Below, piece by piece: positions 19,814 to 29,600 of a stretch of DNA of 64,000 nucleotides (positions within the stretch are counted from its first letter, which is position 1; every line of letters starts with the position of its first letter). The stretch is from Cryobacterium sp. SO2 (GTDB lineage: Bacteria > Actinomycetota > Actinomycetes > Actinomycetales > Microbacteriaceae), in the NCBI RefSeq assembly GCF_026151165.2, contig NZ_CP117849.1:1426001-1490000 (forward strand), in the 5' to 3' direction. Below the pieces are notes generated by a model, which saw only the letters and a list, made by a program, of their open reading frames with translations, was not told the DNA's origin and did not search any database. The translations under genes and the position numbers were made by a program.

Positions 19814-20896
19814 GTGGTCGAGTCTCGCCTGATCGGGCCGGTGCGTGTTGTCGGCGCCGGGCTCCTGGGAACCAGCATCGGTCTGGGCCTCACCGCCCGG
19901 GGGATCGACGTGATCCTTGCCGACGCGTCGCCGACCAACCTGTCGCTGGCCATCGACTACGGCGCCGGCCGCGCCGCGCGCACCGGCGACGCCCCGCAGC
20001 TGATCGTGGTGTGCGTGCCGCCGGATGTGACCGCCGAGATCGTCGCCCGCGAACTCGAGGCATTTCCCGACGCGATCGTGACTGATGTGGCCAGCGTCAA
20101 GCTGGCCCCGCTCACCGAGCTGCAGGCGCGCGGCGCCGACGTCTCCCGCTACATCGGCTCGCACCCGCTGGCCGGCCGGGAACGCGGCGGACCCCTCGCC
20201 GGCCGCGCCGACTTGTTCATCGGCCGGCCCTGGGTGGTGGCCGCGCACGATGCCATCAGCTACCAGCGCGCCACCGCGATCGACGACCTGATCCTCGACC
20301 TCGGCGCCACCCTGGTGGAGATGAGCCCCGCCGACCACGACAACGCCGTGGCCCTGGTCTCGCACGTGCCCCAGGTGATTTCCACCCTGATGGCCCGCCG
20401 CCTCACCGACGCGCCCGCCTCGGCGCTCAACCTCGCCGGCCAGGGTGTGCGCGACGTCACCCGCGTCGCCGCGAGCGACCCGGAGCTGTGGGTGCAGATC
20501 CTCGGCGCCAACCCCGCCCCTGTGCGGGAGATCCTGCTGGCGCTCCGCGACGACCTCGACCGCTTCATCGGCGCGCTCGACGACCCGTCCGCCCCCGGCG
20601 CCCGCCGTCAGGTGGCGGAGGAGATCGCCGGCGGCAACACCGGCGTGGCCCGGCTGCCCGGCAAGCACGGCCAGGACCGCCGTTACGCCAGCCTCACCGT
20701 GATGGTCGACGACACACCCGGCCAGCTCGCCCGCCTCTTCCAAGAGATCGGCGAAGTGGGCGTCAACCTCGAGGACCTCCGCCTCGAGCACTCCCCGGGA
20801 GCCCAGATCGGGCTCGCCGAGATCAGCATCCTCCCCGAGACGGTCAGCCGTCTCACCTCTGAGCTGGCCGCCCGCGGCTGGCGGATTGTCGGTTAG
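19814..20896 (+). CDS. tyrA: Prephenate dehydrogenase
   Basis: NAD-dependent step of tyrosine synthesis; about 360 aa. The Rossmann motif is VVGAGLLGTSIGLGL near the start. The substrate-site stretch is YIGSHPLAGRERGGP, and helices follow with MSPADHDNAVALVSHVPQ. An ACT-like regulatory domain (VMVDDTPGQLARLFQEIGE) closes the protein, suggesting feedback control by aromatic amino acids. GTG 19814 is chosen because GGAG lies seven bases before it; TTG 19802 is the alternative. It precedes cmk with an overlap. Confidence 0.92.
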   Translation: MVESRLIGPVRVVGAGLLGTSIGLGLTARGIDVILADASPTNLSLAIDYGAGRAARTGDAPQLIVVCVPPDVTAEIVARELEAFPDAIVTDVASVKLAPLTELQARGADVSRYIGSHPLAGRERGGPLAGRADLFIGRPWVVAAHDAISYQRATAIDDLILDLGATLVEMSPADHDNAVALVSHVPQVISTLMARRLTDAPASALNLAGQGVRDVTRVAASDPELWVQILGANPAPVREILLALRDDLDRFIGALDDPSAPGARRQVAEEIAGGNTGVARLPGKHGQDRRYASLTVMVDDTPGQLARLFQEIGEVGVNLEDLRLEHSPGAQIGLAEISILPETVSRLTSELAARGWRIVG

Positions 20897-21587
20897 ACGT
20901 TTGAGCAAGCACTCCTACCCCCTGTTCGTTGCCATCGACGGGCCTGCCGGCAGCGGCAAGTCCAGCGTGAGCCGGGCCGCGGCCCGCCGCCTCGGCTACG
21001 GCTACCTCGACACCGGCGCCGCCTACCGCGCCCTCGCCTGGCACGTGCTGGCGCAGAACATCGACTCGCAGGATGCCGACGCCGTGACCGGTGCCCTCGC
21101 CACCTTCGACTACACGATCGGCACCGACCCGGATGCCTACTTCGTGCGGGTGGGGGAGACCGACGTCACCGACGCCATCCGGGAGCCGCAGATCTCGGCC
21201 GTGGTGAGCGCCATCGCCCGGGTGCCGGCCGTGCGCACGCACCTCACCGAACTGTTCCGGAGCATTGCCAGGAACGTGCCGCAGCCCGGTGTGGTGGTGG
21301 AAGGCCGGGACATCACCACGGTCGTGGCACCCGAAGCTCAGGCGCGCATTCTACTCACAGCAACCGAAGAGGCTAGAATGGCTAGGCGCTCTGCGGAAAT
21401 ATCAACCCAATCGGCCCACACCGTGGCGGAACAGTTGCGATCGAGGGATCGCGCTGACTCCCAGGTAGTGGAATTCATGAGCGCCGCAGACGGTGTGACC
21501 ACCGTCGACTCCACCCATCTCGACTTCGACCAGACCATTGACGCGGTTGTAGAGGTCATCAATACCGCGAGGAACTCGCATGACTAA
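20886..21587 (+). CDS. cmk: Cytidylate kinase
   Basis: Phosphorylates CMP and dCMP. 233 aa if the TTG at 20886 is used; TTG 20901 is equally possible, and neither has a good ribosome binding site, so translation probably depends on coupling to tyrA. P-loop IDGPAGSGKSSVSRAAA, then YLDTGAAYRA and VVEGRDITTVVAPEA, all classic Cmk motifs. The stop overlaps der by 8 bases. Confidence 0.93.
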   Translation: MSVRRLSKHSYPLFVAIDGPAGSGKSSVSRAAARRLGYGYLDTGAAYRALAWHVLAQNIDSQDADAVTGALATFDYTIGTDPDAYFVRVGETDVTDAIREPQISAVVSAIARVPAVRTHLTELFRSIARNVPQPGVVVEGRDITTVVAPEAQARILLTATEEARMARRSAEISTQSAHTVAEQLRSRDRADSQVVEFMSAADGVTTVDSTHLDFDQTIDAVVEVINTARNSHD

Positions 21588-23100
21588 TCAATTCGACGAC
21601 ACGACGATCCCCGAGCTCGACCCGGAAATCGCGGCGCGCCTGACCGACCTTGACGACGATGACGCCCTGATCTCTCAGCGCGCCCTCGCGCTGCGCACCG
21701 GCCTGAACGAGTATGACCTCGATGACGAGGACTTCGACGTTCTCGACTCGATCAGCGACGACCCCGACGCCATCCAGTACCTGCCGGCGCTGCCGGTGAT
21801 CGCGATCGTCGGCCGCCCCAACGTGGGCAAGTCCGCGCTCGTGAACCGCATCCTCGGCCGCCGCGAGGCCGTCGTGGAGGACACCCCCGGTGTGACCCGT
21901 GACCGGGTCACCTACAAGGGCGAGTGGCACGAACGCCGCTTCAGCCTCGTCGACACCGGCGGCTGGGAGCCCGACGCCAAGGGCATCGACCGTTCCGTGG
22001 CCATGCAGGCCGAGCTGGCCATCGAACTTTGCGACGTGGTCATGTTCGTCGTCGACGCCAACGTGGGCCCCACCAGCACCGACGAGGCCGTCGTCAAGCT
22101 GCTCCGCAAGAGCGGCAAGCCCGTCTTCCTCATCGCCAACAAGGTCGACGACATCCGCCAGGAGCCCGAAGCGGCCAGCCTGTGGGCGCTCGGCCTCGGC
22201 CAGCCCTGGCCGGTCTCCGCGCTGCACGGTCGCGGTGTGGCCGACCTGCTCGACGCGATCCTCGAAGAGCTCCCCGAGATCTCGGCCGTGGCCAAGCAGG
22301 AAGTGGGCGGCCCGCGCCGCGTCGCCATCCTGGGACGCCCGAACGTGGGCAAGTCCAGCCTGCTGAACAAGGTCGTCGGCGAAGAGCGCGTTGTTGTCAA
22401 CGAGCTCGCCGGCACCACCCGCGACCCGGTCGACGAGCAGGTTGAGCTCGGCGGTCGCGTCTGGCGCTTCGTTGACACCGCCGGCATCCGCCGCCGCGTG
22501 CACCTGTCCCAGGGCGCCGACTTCTACGCCTCGCTGCGCACCAGCGCCGCTCTGGAAAAGGCCGAAGTGGCCGTGGTGCTCATCGATGTGACCGAGGTCA
22601 TCAGCGAGCAGGACGTGCGCGTCATCGACCTGGTGCTCGAATCCGGCCGCGCCCTGGTGCTCGCGTTCAACAAGTGGGACCAGATCGACGACGACCGTCG
22701 CCGCTACCTCGAGCGTGAGATCGAGCAGGACCTGGCCCACGTGGCTTGGGCCCCGCGCGTGAACATCTCCGCCAAGACCGGCCGTCACATGGAGAAGCTG
22801 GTTCCGGCCCTCGAGCTCGCGCTCGAGTCGTGGGACACCCGCGTCGCCACCGGCAAGTTCAACGCGTTCCTCGCCGAGCTGGCCGCGGAGCACCCGCACC
22901 CGGTGCGCAGTGGCAAGCAGCCGCGCATCCTGTTCGGCACCCAGGCCTCCAGCCGCCCGCCGACCTTCGTGATCTTCACCACTGGGTTCCTCGACCCGGG
23001 CTACCGCCGGTTCATCCAGCGTCGTCTGCGCGAGGTCTACGGCTTCGCCGGCAGCCCGATCAACATCAGCATGCGCGTGCGCGAGAAGCGCAAGCGCTAA
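21580..23100 (+). CDS. der: Ribosome-assembly GTPase Der (EngA)
   Basis: 506 aa with two GTPase domains in tandem: G1 boxes GRPNVGKSALVNRI near residue 78 and GRPNVGKSSLLNKV near 250, with G3 boxes DTGGWE and DTAGIR. A C-terminal KH-like domain ends in RVREKRKR. The acidic N-terminal extension of about 65 residues is usual in actinobacteria, where cmk and der are adjacent or fused. Needed for 50S assembly. Confidence 0.95.
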   Translation: MTNQFDDTTIPELDPEIAARLTDLDDDDALISQRALALRTGLNEYDLDDEDFDVLDSISDDPDAIQYLPALPVIAIVGRPNVGKSALVNRILGRREAVVEDTPGVTRDRVTYKGEWHERRFSLVDTGGWEPDAKGIDRSVAMQAELAIELCDVVMFVVDANVGPTSTDEAVVKLLRKSGKPVFLIANKVDDIRQEPEAASLWALGLGQPWPVSALHGRGVADLLDAILEELPEISAVAKQEVGGPRRVAILGRPNVGKSSLLNKVVGEERVVVNELAGTTRDPVDEQVELGGRVWRFVDTAGIRRRVHLSQGADFYASLRTSAALEKAEVAVVLIDVTEVISEQDVRVIDLVLESGRALVLAFNKWDQIDDDRRRYLEREIEQDLAHVAWAPRVNISAKTGRHMEKLVPALELALESWDTRVATGKFNAFLAELAAEHPHPVRSGKQPRILFGTQASSRPPTFVIFTTGFLDPGYRRFIQRRLREVYGFAGSPINISMRVREKRKR

Positions 23101-23135
23101 GCCGCACGGCTGGTTCACCGGCCGGTTCGACAGGG

Positions 23136-23175
23136 CCGTATGCCGACACTTCAGGTGTCGGCATACGGCTTTTTC
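23136..23175 (+). terminator. Terminator after der
   Basis: CCGTATGCCGACAC pairs with GTGTCGGCATACGG and is followed by CTTTTT. It closes the long housekeeping run 36 bases after der. Confidence 0.9.
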
Positions 23176-23564
23176 GCGTCCCCAGACAGGATTAATGGCC
23201 GGTCGGGGCCGATTCGAGCGCAAGGTTCGCGCAAGGCCTGCGCAACGTCCGCCCAAGGGCAGCGCAACCGGACGGCCGGGATCCCAGTGCTGGCGCGGAA
23301 CTGCCGCGGGAACTCCAAAGTAGAGGTTGAAGGTGTGCCCCGGAGGGCCGACACGGGCCGCCGAAAATGCCCTAAGTTCGTCGTGTTGGCAGATTCACCC
23401 GGATCAGCCGGCACCACAGATTTACACCCAGCAGCACCACCCCAGTCTCCGCTTCCTAGTGCGGAACTGGGCGCAGCAGATGCCCTTCCGACATTTCCGT
23501 GTCCATCGCATTCCAGAGAACCTGGCCCGAAACTTTCGACCGGTCAGTCCTCTGCGTCAGCACA
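23176..23564. other. Intergenic stretch between two terminators
   Basis: About 390 bases with short open frames that lack ribosome binding sites and family resemblance. Because it ends in a second strong terminator (23565-23603), a small RNA could be made here, but no known RNA family was recognised. Confidence 0.4.
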
Positions 23565-23603
23565 ACCGCAGGCCGTCACCCTAATGACGGCCTGCGGTTT
23601 TTG
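23565..23603 (+). terminator. Second terminator downstream of der
   Basis: ACCGCAGGCCGTCA and TGACGGCCTGCGGT form a 14-bp stem with a six-base loop, followed by TTTTTG. The minus-strand gene at 23701 ends nearby, so the hairpin may serve both directions. Confidence 0.85.
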
Positions 23604-23700
23604 TCGTGCCCAAACGGATGCCTGTGCGGCCGCCAGCGGGCAGAGAAATGCCCGGGCCGGTAGTAGGGCACCGGCCCGGGCAAAGCTCCCTGTTCGCGGC

Positions 23701-24240
23701 TTAGCGCGTGGTGGTGGGGCCGTACGACGAGTCGTCGTCGCCTGACTTGGTCGCGGGCGCATCCGTGGCCGGGGTCTCGGCGGGTGCCGCGGCCGGGGTG
23801 GCCTCGGTGGCGTCAGCGACGACGGTGGGGGAGACGGTGGTCGCGGCGGCGGTCTGTGCGGCCTCGGCCTCAACGGCGGCCTTCTCGTCGGCGTCGAAGT
23901 CGGTGTCGTCGAAGTCGAAGTCCGGCTCGTCGTCGACGGTGGTCACGGATGCCACGGCCTCGGCGTTGCGGGCCAGTGACCAGGACACGGCGTGCGCGGC
24001 GAGGGTGATGAGCACGCCGATCACGCCGGCGCCGATCAGGGTGGCGCCCAGGTTGCTGCCGGACTGCGCACCGAAGTAGGAGACGTAGTCGGAGGACTGC
24101 GAGGTGTAGAAGTCGGCCTGGCTGGCGTTGGAGGAGGTCAGGATCAGGTATCCGGCGCCGGTCACGACCACGTCGACCAGCCACAACAGTGCCAGGGCGA
24201 GGTTGAACTTGGACAGGGGGCCTGACTTTTTCTGGGACAT
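23701..24240 (-). CDS. Two-TM membrane protein with acidic Ala/Thr-rich tail
   Basis: 179 aa; GGAAG lies three bases before ATG at 24240, on the minus strand. Hydrophobic helices fall at about 13-35 (LALALLWLVDVVVTGAGYLIL) and 65-88 (LGATLIGAGVIGVLITLAAHAV). Residues 100-179 are acidic and low complexity, probably cytoplasmic. No named family is recognised; similar small membrane proteins occur in Microbacteriaceae. It converges on the der terminators and is divergent from the tRNA-Pro region. Confidence 0.75.
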   Translation of the reverse strand: MSQKKSGPLSKFNLALALLWLVDVVVTGAGYLILTSSNASQADFYTSQSSDYVSYFGAQSGSNLGATLIGAGVIGVLITLAAHAVSWSLARNAEAVASVTTVDDEPDFDFDDTDFDADEKAAVEAEAAQTAAATTVSPTVVADATEATPAAAPAETPATDAPATKSGDDDSSYGPTTTR

Positions 24241-24658
24241 AACTTCCTTCGTTGTGGGTGCGGCCGATGACGACCTCGCGTCACGCTACGCACCATTCCT
24301 ATGGACAACCTATGCATAAGCAGGGAATCGCAATTGCCCCACCTGTGCGCCCCTCCAATTTCGCTGGGCACCGCTGGTCGAGCTTGTCGAGACCCCGCAC
24401 ACCGTAGTCGAGATCTCGCCCCGTCGTTGGTCGAGCTTGTCGAGACCCCGCAACCTTTCGACACCCAACGCACCCCCACGCTGGTCGAGCTTGTCGAGAC
24501 CCGGTGACCCACATGCACTCGAAACTACGTCTCTCCAGCCCCTTGTCAACCACCCAACCCCAGATACACCCCCCAAAGTGAACGCAACCCCTCTCCTGAG
24601 GCGGTAAGCTAGTCCAGTTGTCTCCGGTAGATGCCTTCGGGAATCCACTGGGAAACGG
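24241..24658. other. Repeat-bearing gap before tRNA-Pro
   Basis: No gene seen. Three copies of TGGTCGAGCTTGTCGAGACC lie at 24375-24394, 24428-24447 and 24482-24501, all in the same orientation, plus a degenerate one near 24406. The tRNA promoter should lie in the last 100 bases; TAAGCT at 24605 is a possible -10 box. Confidence 0.8.
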
Positions 24659-24735
24659 CGGGCTGTAGCGCAGCTTGGTAGCGCACCTGACTGGGGGTCA
24701 GGGGGTCGCAGGTTCAAATCCTGTCAGCCCGACCA
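24659..24735 (+). tRNA. tRNA-Pro (anticodon GGG)
   Basis: Acceptor stem CGGGCTG/CAGCCCG, D-arm GCGCAGCTTGGTAGCGC, anticodon stem CCTGA/TCAGG with loop CTGGGGG (anticodon GGG), T-arm AGGTTCAAATCCT, and an encoded CCA. Its 3' half is the attachment site of the island that follows. Confidence 0.95.
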
Positions 24736-24737
24736 AA
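24698..24737 (+). repeat. attL: 40-bp direct repeat at the left island end
   Basis: Forty bases from TCAGGGGGTCGCAGG to GCCCGACCAAA, identical to 38246-38285. It covers the anticodon 3' stem, T-arm and acceptor 3' strand of tRNA-Pro, the standard target of tyrosine integrases. Confidence 0.93.
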
Positions 24738-24738
24738 T

Positions 24739-24772
24739 GTCCCGGAAACTCAAGGGTTTCCGGGACTTTTTT
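24739..24772 (+). terminator. Island-borne terminator behind tRNA-Pro
   Basis: GTCCCGGAAAC and GTTTCCGGGAC stem followed by TTTTTT. It lies just inside the island and now ends the tRNA-Pro transcript. Confidence 0.88.
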
Positions 24773-24913
24773 GGTTAAGAGATTTGATGTTCCCATCACT
24801 ACCCCATCACTTTCAGCCCAATTCCGCCCCTTTGCCGGCCCTGTCGTGCGGGGTGCTGAGGTCGGTTTCGGTTCCTCCCGATCGTCCGGGATCGCCTGGC
24901 ACACCTTCGGGGT

Positions 24914-25168
24914 ATGAGCATTCACAACGAGAACCCAACCACTTCTTCCACCGACGACTGGGGCCTGGAGCCCCTGATGGACGTCCACGAGCTGGCCGCC
25001 TACCTCGGCATCCCGATCTCCACCGTCTACGACTGGCGGGTGCACGGCAAAGGCCCCGCCGCGTACCGGTTCGGCAAACACCTCAAGTTCGCGATCTCCG
25101 ATGTGCGGGCCTGGATCGCCCAACAGCGGGAGCCCACCAGCGAGTCCAGGCGCCCCGATCGGCGGTGA
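24914..25168 (+). CDS. AlpA/excisionase-like helix-turn-helix protein
   Basis: 84 aa. The HTH_17 type domain reads LMDVHELAAYLGIPISTVYDWRVHGKGPAAYRFGK in outline, about residues 21-58, the winged-helix of phage and island excisionases. It stands six bases before the integrase gene on the same strand, so the two form an int-xis unit and it likely directs excision or regulates the integrase. The GC-rich composition resembles the core more than the cargo. Confidence 0.82.
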   Translation: MSIHNENPTTSSTDDWGLEPLMDVHELAAYLGIPISTVYDWRVHGKGPAAYRFGKHLKFAISDVRAWIAQQREPTSESRRPDRR

Positions 25169-25174
25169 GCTGAG

Positions 25175-26362
25175 GTGCCCCGGCAACGGTTGACTATCGG
25201 CACTTTCGGTGACATCAGTACCCGCCAGATGCCGAACGGACGCTACGAGGCGCGAACTCGCTACCGCGACTGGGACGGCCACGCACGCCTGGTGCAGGGC
25301 ACCGGTGCCACGGCCAAGGCCGCCGAACGGGCACTAAAGGCCAAGCTCGCCGACCGGGACCTGTTCCAACCTGCCGATACGAGCTTGTCGCCGGACAGCC
25401 TGTTCAGCGACCTGGTGGTCTACTGGTTGGAGGACATCGACCTGGAGGACCGGATCTCCCGGACGACCCGGAACTTGTATGAGCGCAACATGCGCACCCT
25501 GGTCTCGCCCGCCTTTGATCACCTCGCGTTGCGGGAGATCGGGGTGGCCCGGTGCGACAAGTTCATCAAGCAGCTCGCGAAGATTTCCTACAACCGCGCG
25601 AAACAGGCCCGGGCAGTGCTGCGGCTGGCCCTGGAGCTGGCGGTGCGGCACGAGGTCCTGCCACGGAACCCGATGGACCACGTCGCCCGCCTGCACCGGG
25701 AGCCGCGCGTACCCGCTGCGCTCATGGCGCCGGAGGTGAATGTGATTCGCGCGGCGATCGCGCAGTGGGAGAGCGCTGTCAACCACACGTCCGGGCCCAA
25801 GCCGGACGGCCAGCTCGGCGCGATCATCGAGGTCATGCTCGGAACTTCAGCCCGGATCGGCGAGGTCCTGGCCATCCGCCGCCGGGACGTCGACATCACC
25901 AGCCCCGTGCCCTCCATCCGGCTGGCCGGCACCATCGTTAGCCGCAAGGGCGAGCAAACCTTCCGGCAGGACCACCGCAAAACAGCCAAGTCCACTCGCG
26001 TTGTCGCCATCCCCACGTTCACTTCCGACGCAGTTCGCCGGCGGCTCGCCAAGGTCGGGAGCATGGGCCTGGATGACCTGCTGTTCCAATCCCGGGACGG
26101 CACCCCGCTGACAACCGGGAACGTGCGCCGCCAGTTGCGACAGGTGCTCGAGGGCGCGGGCATCAACGGGGTGACCCCGCATCTGTTCCGCCGCACGGTA
26201 GCGACCGCGGTCAACACCAACGCCAGCAGCGAACTCGCCGCAGAACTCCTCGGCCACACCGACACCAGGGTCACGATCATGCACTACATCCAACGCAGCG
26301 AACTGGTGAACCCGGCCACCGCCGCTCTCCTCGACCGGGCGTTCGCGAAAGAGAAAGACTGA
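25175..26362 (+). CDS. int: Tyrosine-type site-specific integrase
   Basis: 395 aa from GTG. It has an arm-binding N-terminus (RYEARTRYRDWDGHARLVQ), a core-binding domain about 90-180 (YERNMRTLVSPAFDHLALREI), and a catalytic domain with Arg in GTSARIGEVLAIRR, HLFRR for the HxxR box, His in LLGHTDTRV and Tyr in IMHYIQR. It adjoins the tRNA-Pro attL and most likely catalysed insertion into that gene. All catalytic residues are present, so it may still be active. Confidence 0.93.
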   Translation: MPRQRLTIGTFGDISTRQMPNGRYEARTRYRDWDGHARLVQGTGATAKAAERALKAKLADRDLFQPADTSLSPDSLFSDLVVYWLEDIDLEDRISRTTRNLYERNMRTLVSPAFDHLALREIGVARCDKFIKQLAKISYNRAKQARAVLRLALELAVRHEVLPRNPMDHVARLHREPRVPAALMAPEVNVIRAAIAQWESAVNHTSGPKPDGQLGAIIEVMLGTSARIGEVLAIRRRDVDITSPVPSIRLAGTIVSRKGEQTFRQDHRKTAKSTRVVAIPTFTSDAVRRRLAKVGSMGLDDLLFQSRDGTPLTTGNVRRQLRQVLEGAGINGVTPHLFRRTVATAVNTNASSELAAELLGHTDTRVTIMHYIQRSELVNPATAALLDRAFAKEKD

Positions 26363-26657
26363 GCACGGTGCCGCCGCGTTCGCGGCATCGTTGCGCCCGG
26401 AGCGGGCTGGTATGCAGTGCGTCAGTGACGCGGCTGCTACCGGTCCAGGCAATGGCAGCGTCGACCTAGCCGAGAATTCTCTGCCGAAGAACTGTCGGCC
26501 AACGCTTTTTGCATTGGAAGTGCTTGCGTAAGGTGCAGTAGGTAACAGATATCCGAGCGGGACACTCGTGGCACTCGCCGCTCAGCGACATGACGGTTTG
26601 CACTCCTCGTGGAATCAGGTGGGAAGGCCACCTGTCTGACCCTGAGAACGAAACTCC
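26363..26657. other. Gap between integrase and minus-strand cargo
   Basis: 295 bases, convergent junction. A short stem TGCCGC/GCGGCA lies just after the integrase gene. No gene is seen. Confidence 0.5.
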
Positions 26658-29600
26658 TTATGAATACCGGAGGTGGACTTTAAGGGTCGAAAACAGCCCA
26701 GGTGCATATTGCGAGACAACCCCGGCGAGTTGGAGGCGATCGAGGATTAGACGGTGCAGTAGCGAGTCGTCAAGTTTGGGTCGGTGGCGTCCTTTGTCCG
26801 CAATGAGGGAGTAGGGCTCACCTAGCTGTCGCAGCATTCCTCGAAGTTCGTCGCTGGTTATTCGATCGCCGGCCCTTGCCAAGAGTTCAACAACAATCTG
26901 TTGTGAAGCGCCGCCGATGAAGACCATCTCGATTGTGGGCGCGCTGAGGATGATTTTGTTTTGGAGCGCAGCCTCGGCTACCGCCTGATACGCGTCTCTT
27001 GGTACGTGCGTGAAGGTCGGCAGCATCGTGGCCACGTGGTTTCGCAGATTGTTGTCGATTCTTGGGCTTCTCATGAGTGGCGCAACGTGCTCGGAAGCTA
27101 GCGTCTCTGGCGCGAGCAGCTCTCGGAATCGGGCGGACTTGAGGATGGCGAACTCGAGAGTCGGCCAATCGGTCATGAGCCTGGGCAAGAAGACACTTTC
27201 GTTATCCTCGATGAGCTCCGCCTCGACGAGGCGCCCAATAAGCTCACCGGGATCTGGATTGATGGAGCTTGTTGGCAGTCGACCGGGCTCCAGCGAGCGG
27301 GCCAAGGTGGCTCGAAGCCCGGGATCCAAGATGGCGCTGGAGGCGTTGACCAAAGTGAGTGCGACCTCGACGCGCTCCTCGACCGTGGCTATGTCGAAAC
27401 CGGTAATTCCCCCGGCAGCGTGCAACGAGAGCGCGAGCTCAGCGTCGACCTCACCGATCCAGTCCACATAAGCATTCAAATTCGAAAACGTCATCGGCAC
27501 ACGCAGACCCGCGGCCAACGGCGGCCACGCCAGGTGCGGTACATCCGTGAGGTCATTGACCGTGCAGTCGCCATGTGAGCCTGACACAATTGCGGCATAG
27601 TCGGCCGCTCGCAACTGGTCCGAAGCATTTAGGACCTCGACGAAAGCGTCTGGGCTCTCGACGGTATGGAACGTCGTCGGAGACTCGTCATAAGCCAGTA
27701 AATATTCGTCAATCCGGTCAATCGCATAGGCGAAGATCTCACTGCCCGCTGACTGGAGGGCATCGAGAGAGATGCTCTTGGTCTTGGCGAGGTGTTCCAA
27801 GTTCTCCCAGGTCAGCACGTACGCACGGGTTTTCGACAACTCCTCACGCGTAGCGTCGGAGAGACCAACGACGCTGAGAAGGTGAGCTTCTATGCTGGCC
27901 ACAAACGAGACTGCCTGGCGGGGCGAAGTAGTTGATCCCGCGCCGTTCAGCGACGGGAAGTCCTTATACGCCAGTTCCACAAAGGCTCCTAGCTCATCTG
28001 AGCGGTCGTACCGTATGTCGGCGCTGCGCGCCCCGATCGCCCTGTCTAGGGCAGCGACCCGCTCGCCGTGCTCGAGGGATGCGCTCGAGGCCAGATAGGA
28101 GAAAATGGAGGGCATATGCGGAGTGAGTTGGGCCACCATCTCGGATTTGGCGGTTCCCGAACTTAGATATTGGTCGATGAAAGTCAGCCCTTCATCCCCT
28201 TTGCCGGCAAGGTTCCGACAGATCACAAGGGCGTCAGTAGGCCGCGACACAAGCAAGTAGTCGAGGATTGAGACGTTAAACATGCTGCGCTCGTTGAGGA
28301 CGGACGCACCCTGGTCCCGAAGGATGGCCTCAACGTCTGCTCCATCGAGGGGGTATTCGGCATCTGCGGTGCCCCGATCGATGCACCGCATCACGTATGT
28401 CATTGCATCGGGACGAATCAGTTGTCCGTAGAAAGATGACACGTGAAGATTAAAGTAGGGGGTGATGTAGCCCCCCAGAACGAGGTCAACTGCGAGGCGT
28501 GATGGGAGAAGGTGCTCTGCCCAGCCAGCGAAACTCCGTGACTCAGCGTCTTTGCTTTCGGCGTACTGAAACTCCGGCCGCTCGAATAGTTGCTTCCAAG
28601 TGTGGCGGCGGAGAAAAGCGGAATTTGTTCGATTGCGACTGATTGTCTCGTTGTCAGCGGCGGCTGTAGTGTCGGCGTGCTCGTCCACATCGATCGCCTC
28701 ACCCAGCAGGGTTTGGACGGTATCCAGCGGGAGTTCCATCGCCGAATTGTTGTAGTAGCCCTGCACGATCAGGCTGAGCTTGAACTCTGCTCGGGCGAGA
28801 CCTCTCCAGAAAGCAGGGGTTTCCAGGCGCGCATCTTCGACCGGCGCTCCATCCAGATGCAGGCGTTTGTCAGCAAAAGTGTTTCCGCGGGCGCTCGTGA
28901 GCGCAATGACGGTCTTGCGAAGTCGCACCGCCAGAACGGAAGCGCGTTCATCTGCCCCCTGACGCACTGCGATTCGGGTCCTGAGCCTGGCGTCTTGCAC
29001 ACGATTCGCTCTTATATTCGCAGCGACCAGCGCGCGCCATGTGTCGTAAAAGACGTCTATTGACGAAGTACCTTGACGAATGGCTTCGAAATCAGCCATA
29101 TGCGCGTTCTTGAATAGAATCATCGCAAACAGGCGCTCCGCGTCGAGCTCTGGGACAGGATTTGCGACAGAGATGAGCCGGTGCTTAAAGACTTCGTACT
29201 CGTTAACAATGTTGTGGATGAGCCTCATGTCTGCGACATGGCGGGCTGCGAGATCGATCAGGTCTCTAGAGATCTCGTGCCCACGACCGACTAGGAGCTC
29301 ATGCATTAGGTCTCGCGCGTTCTTATGCGTGATGAAGGGCACTACAGGGACGACAAGTTCGAAGAACTTGGTGCGATTAGCTCGGACCAATTCGGCTCTA
29401 GCTTCGTCAGTAGATTCACCGGTGTCGTCTCGACCCAGCTTCTCGAAGACGCTGTCCCGGACTGCATAAATAAACCGGATGTTACGAGCATCGAGCTGAC
29501 TGGCCGCGTTCAGGAGGCTGTTGAGTGAGCGCAAGGCTTCAAAGATGCGGGGGTCGTTAAACCTATCGAGGTCCTCGACAATAACGATGTCACGGGTGCG

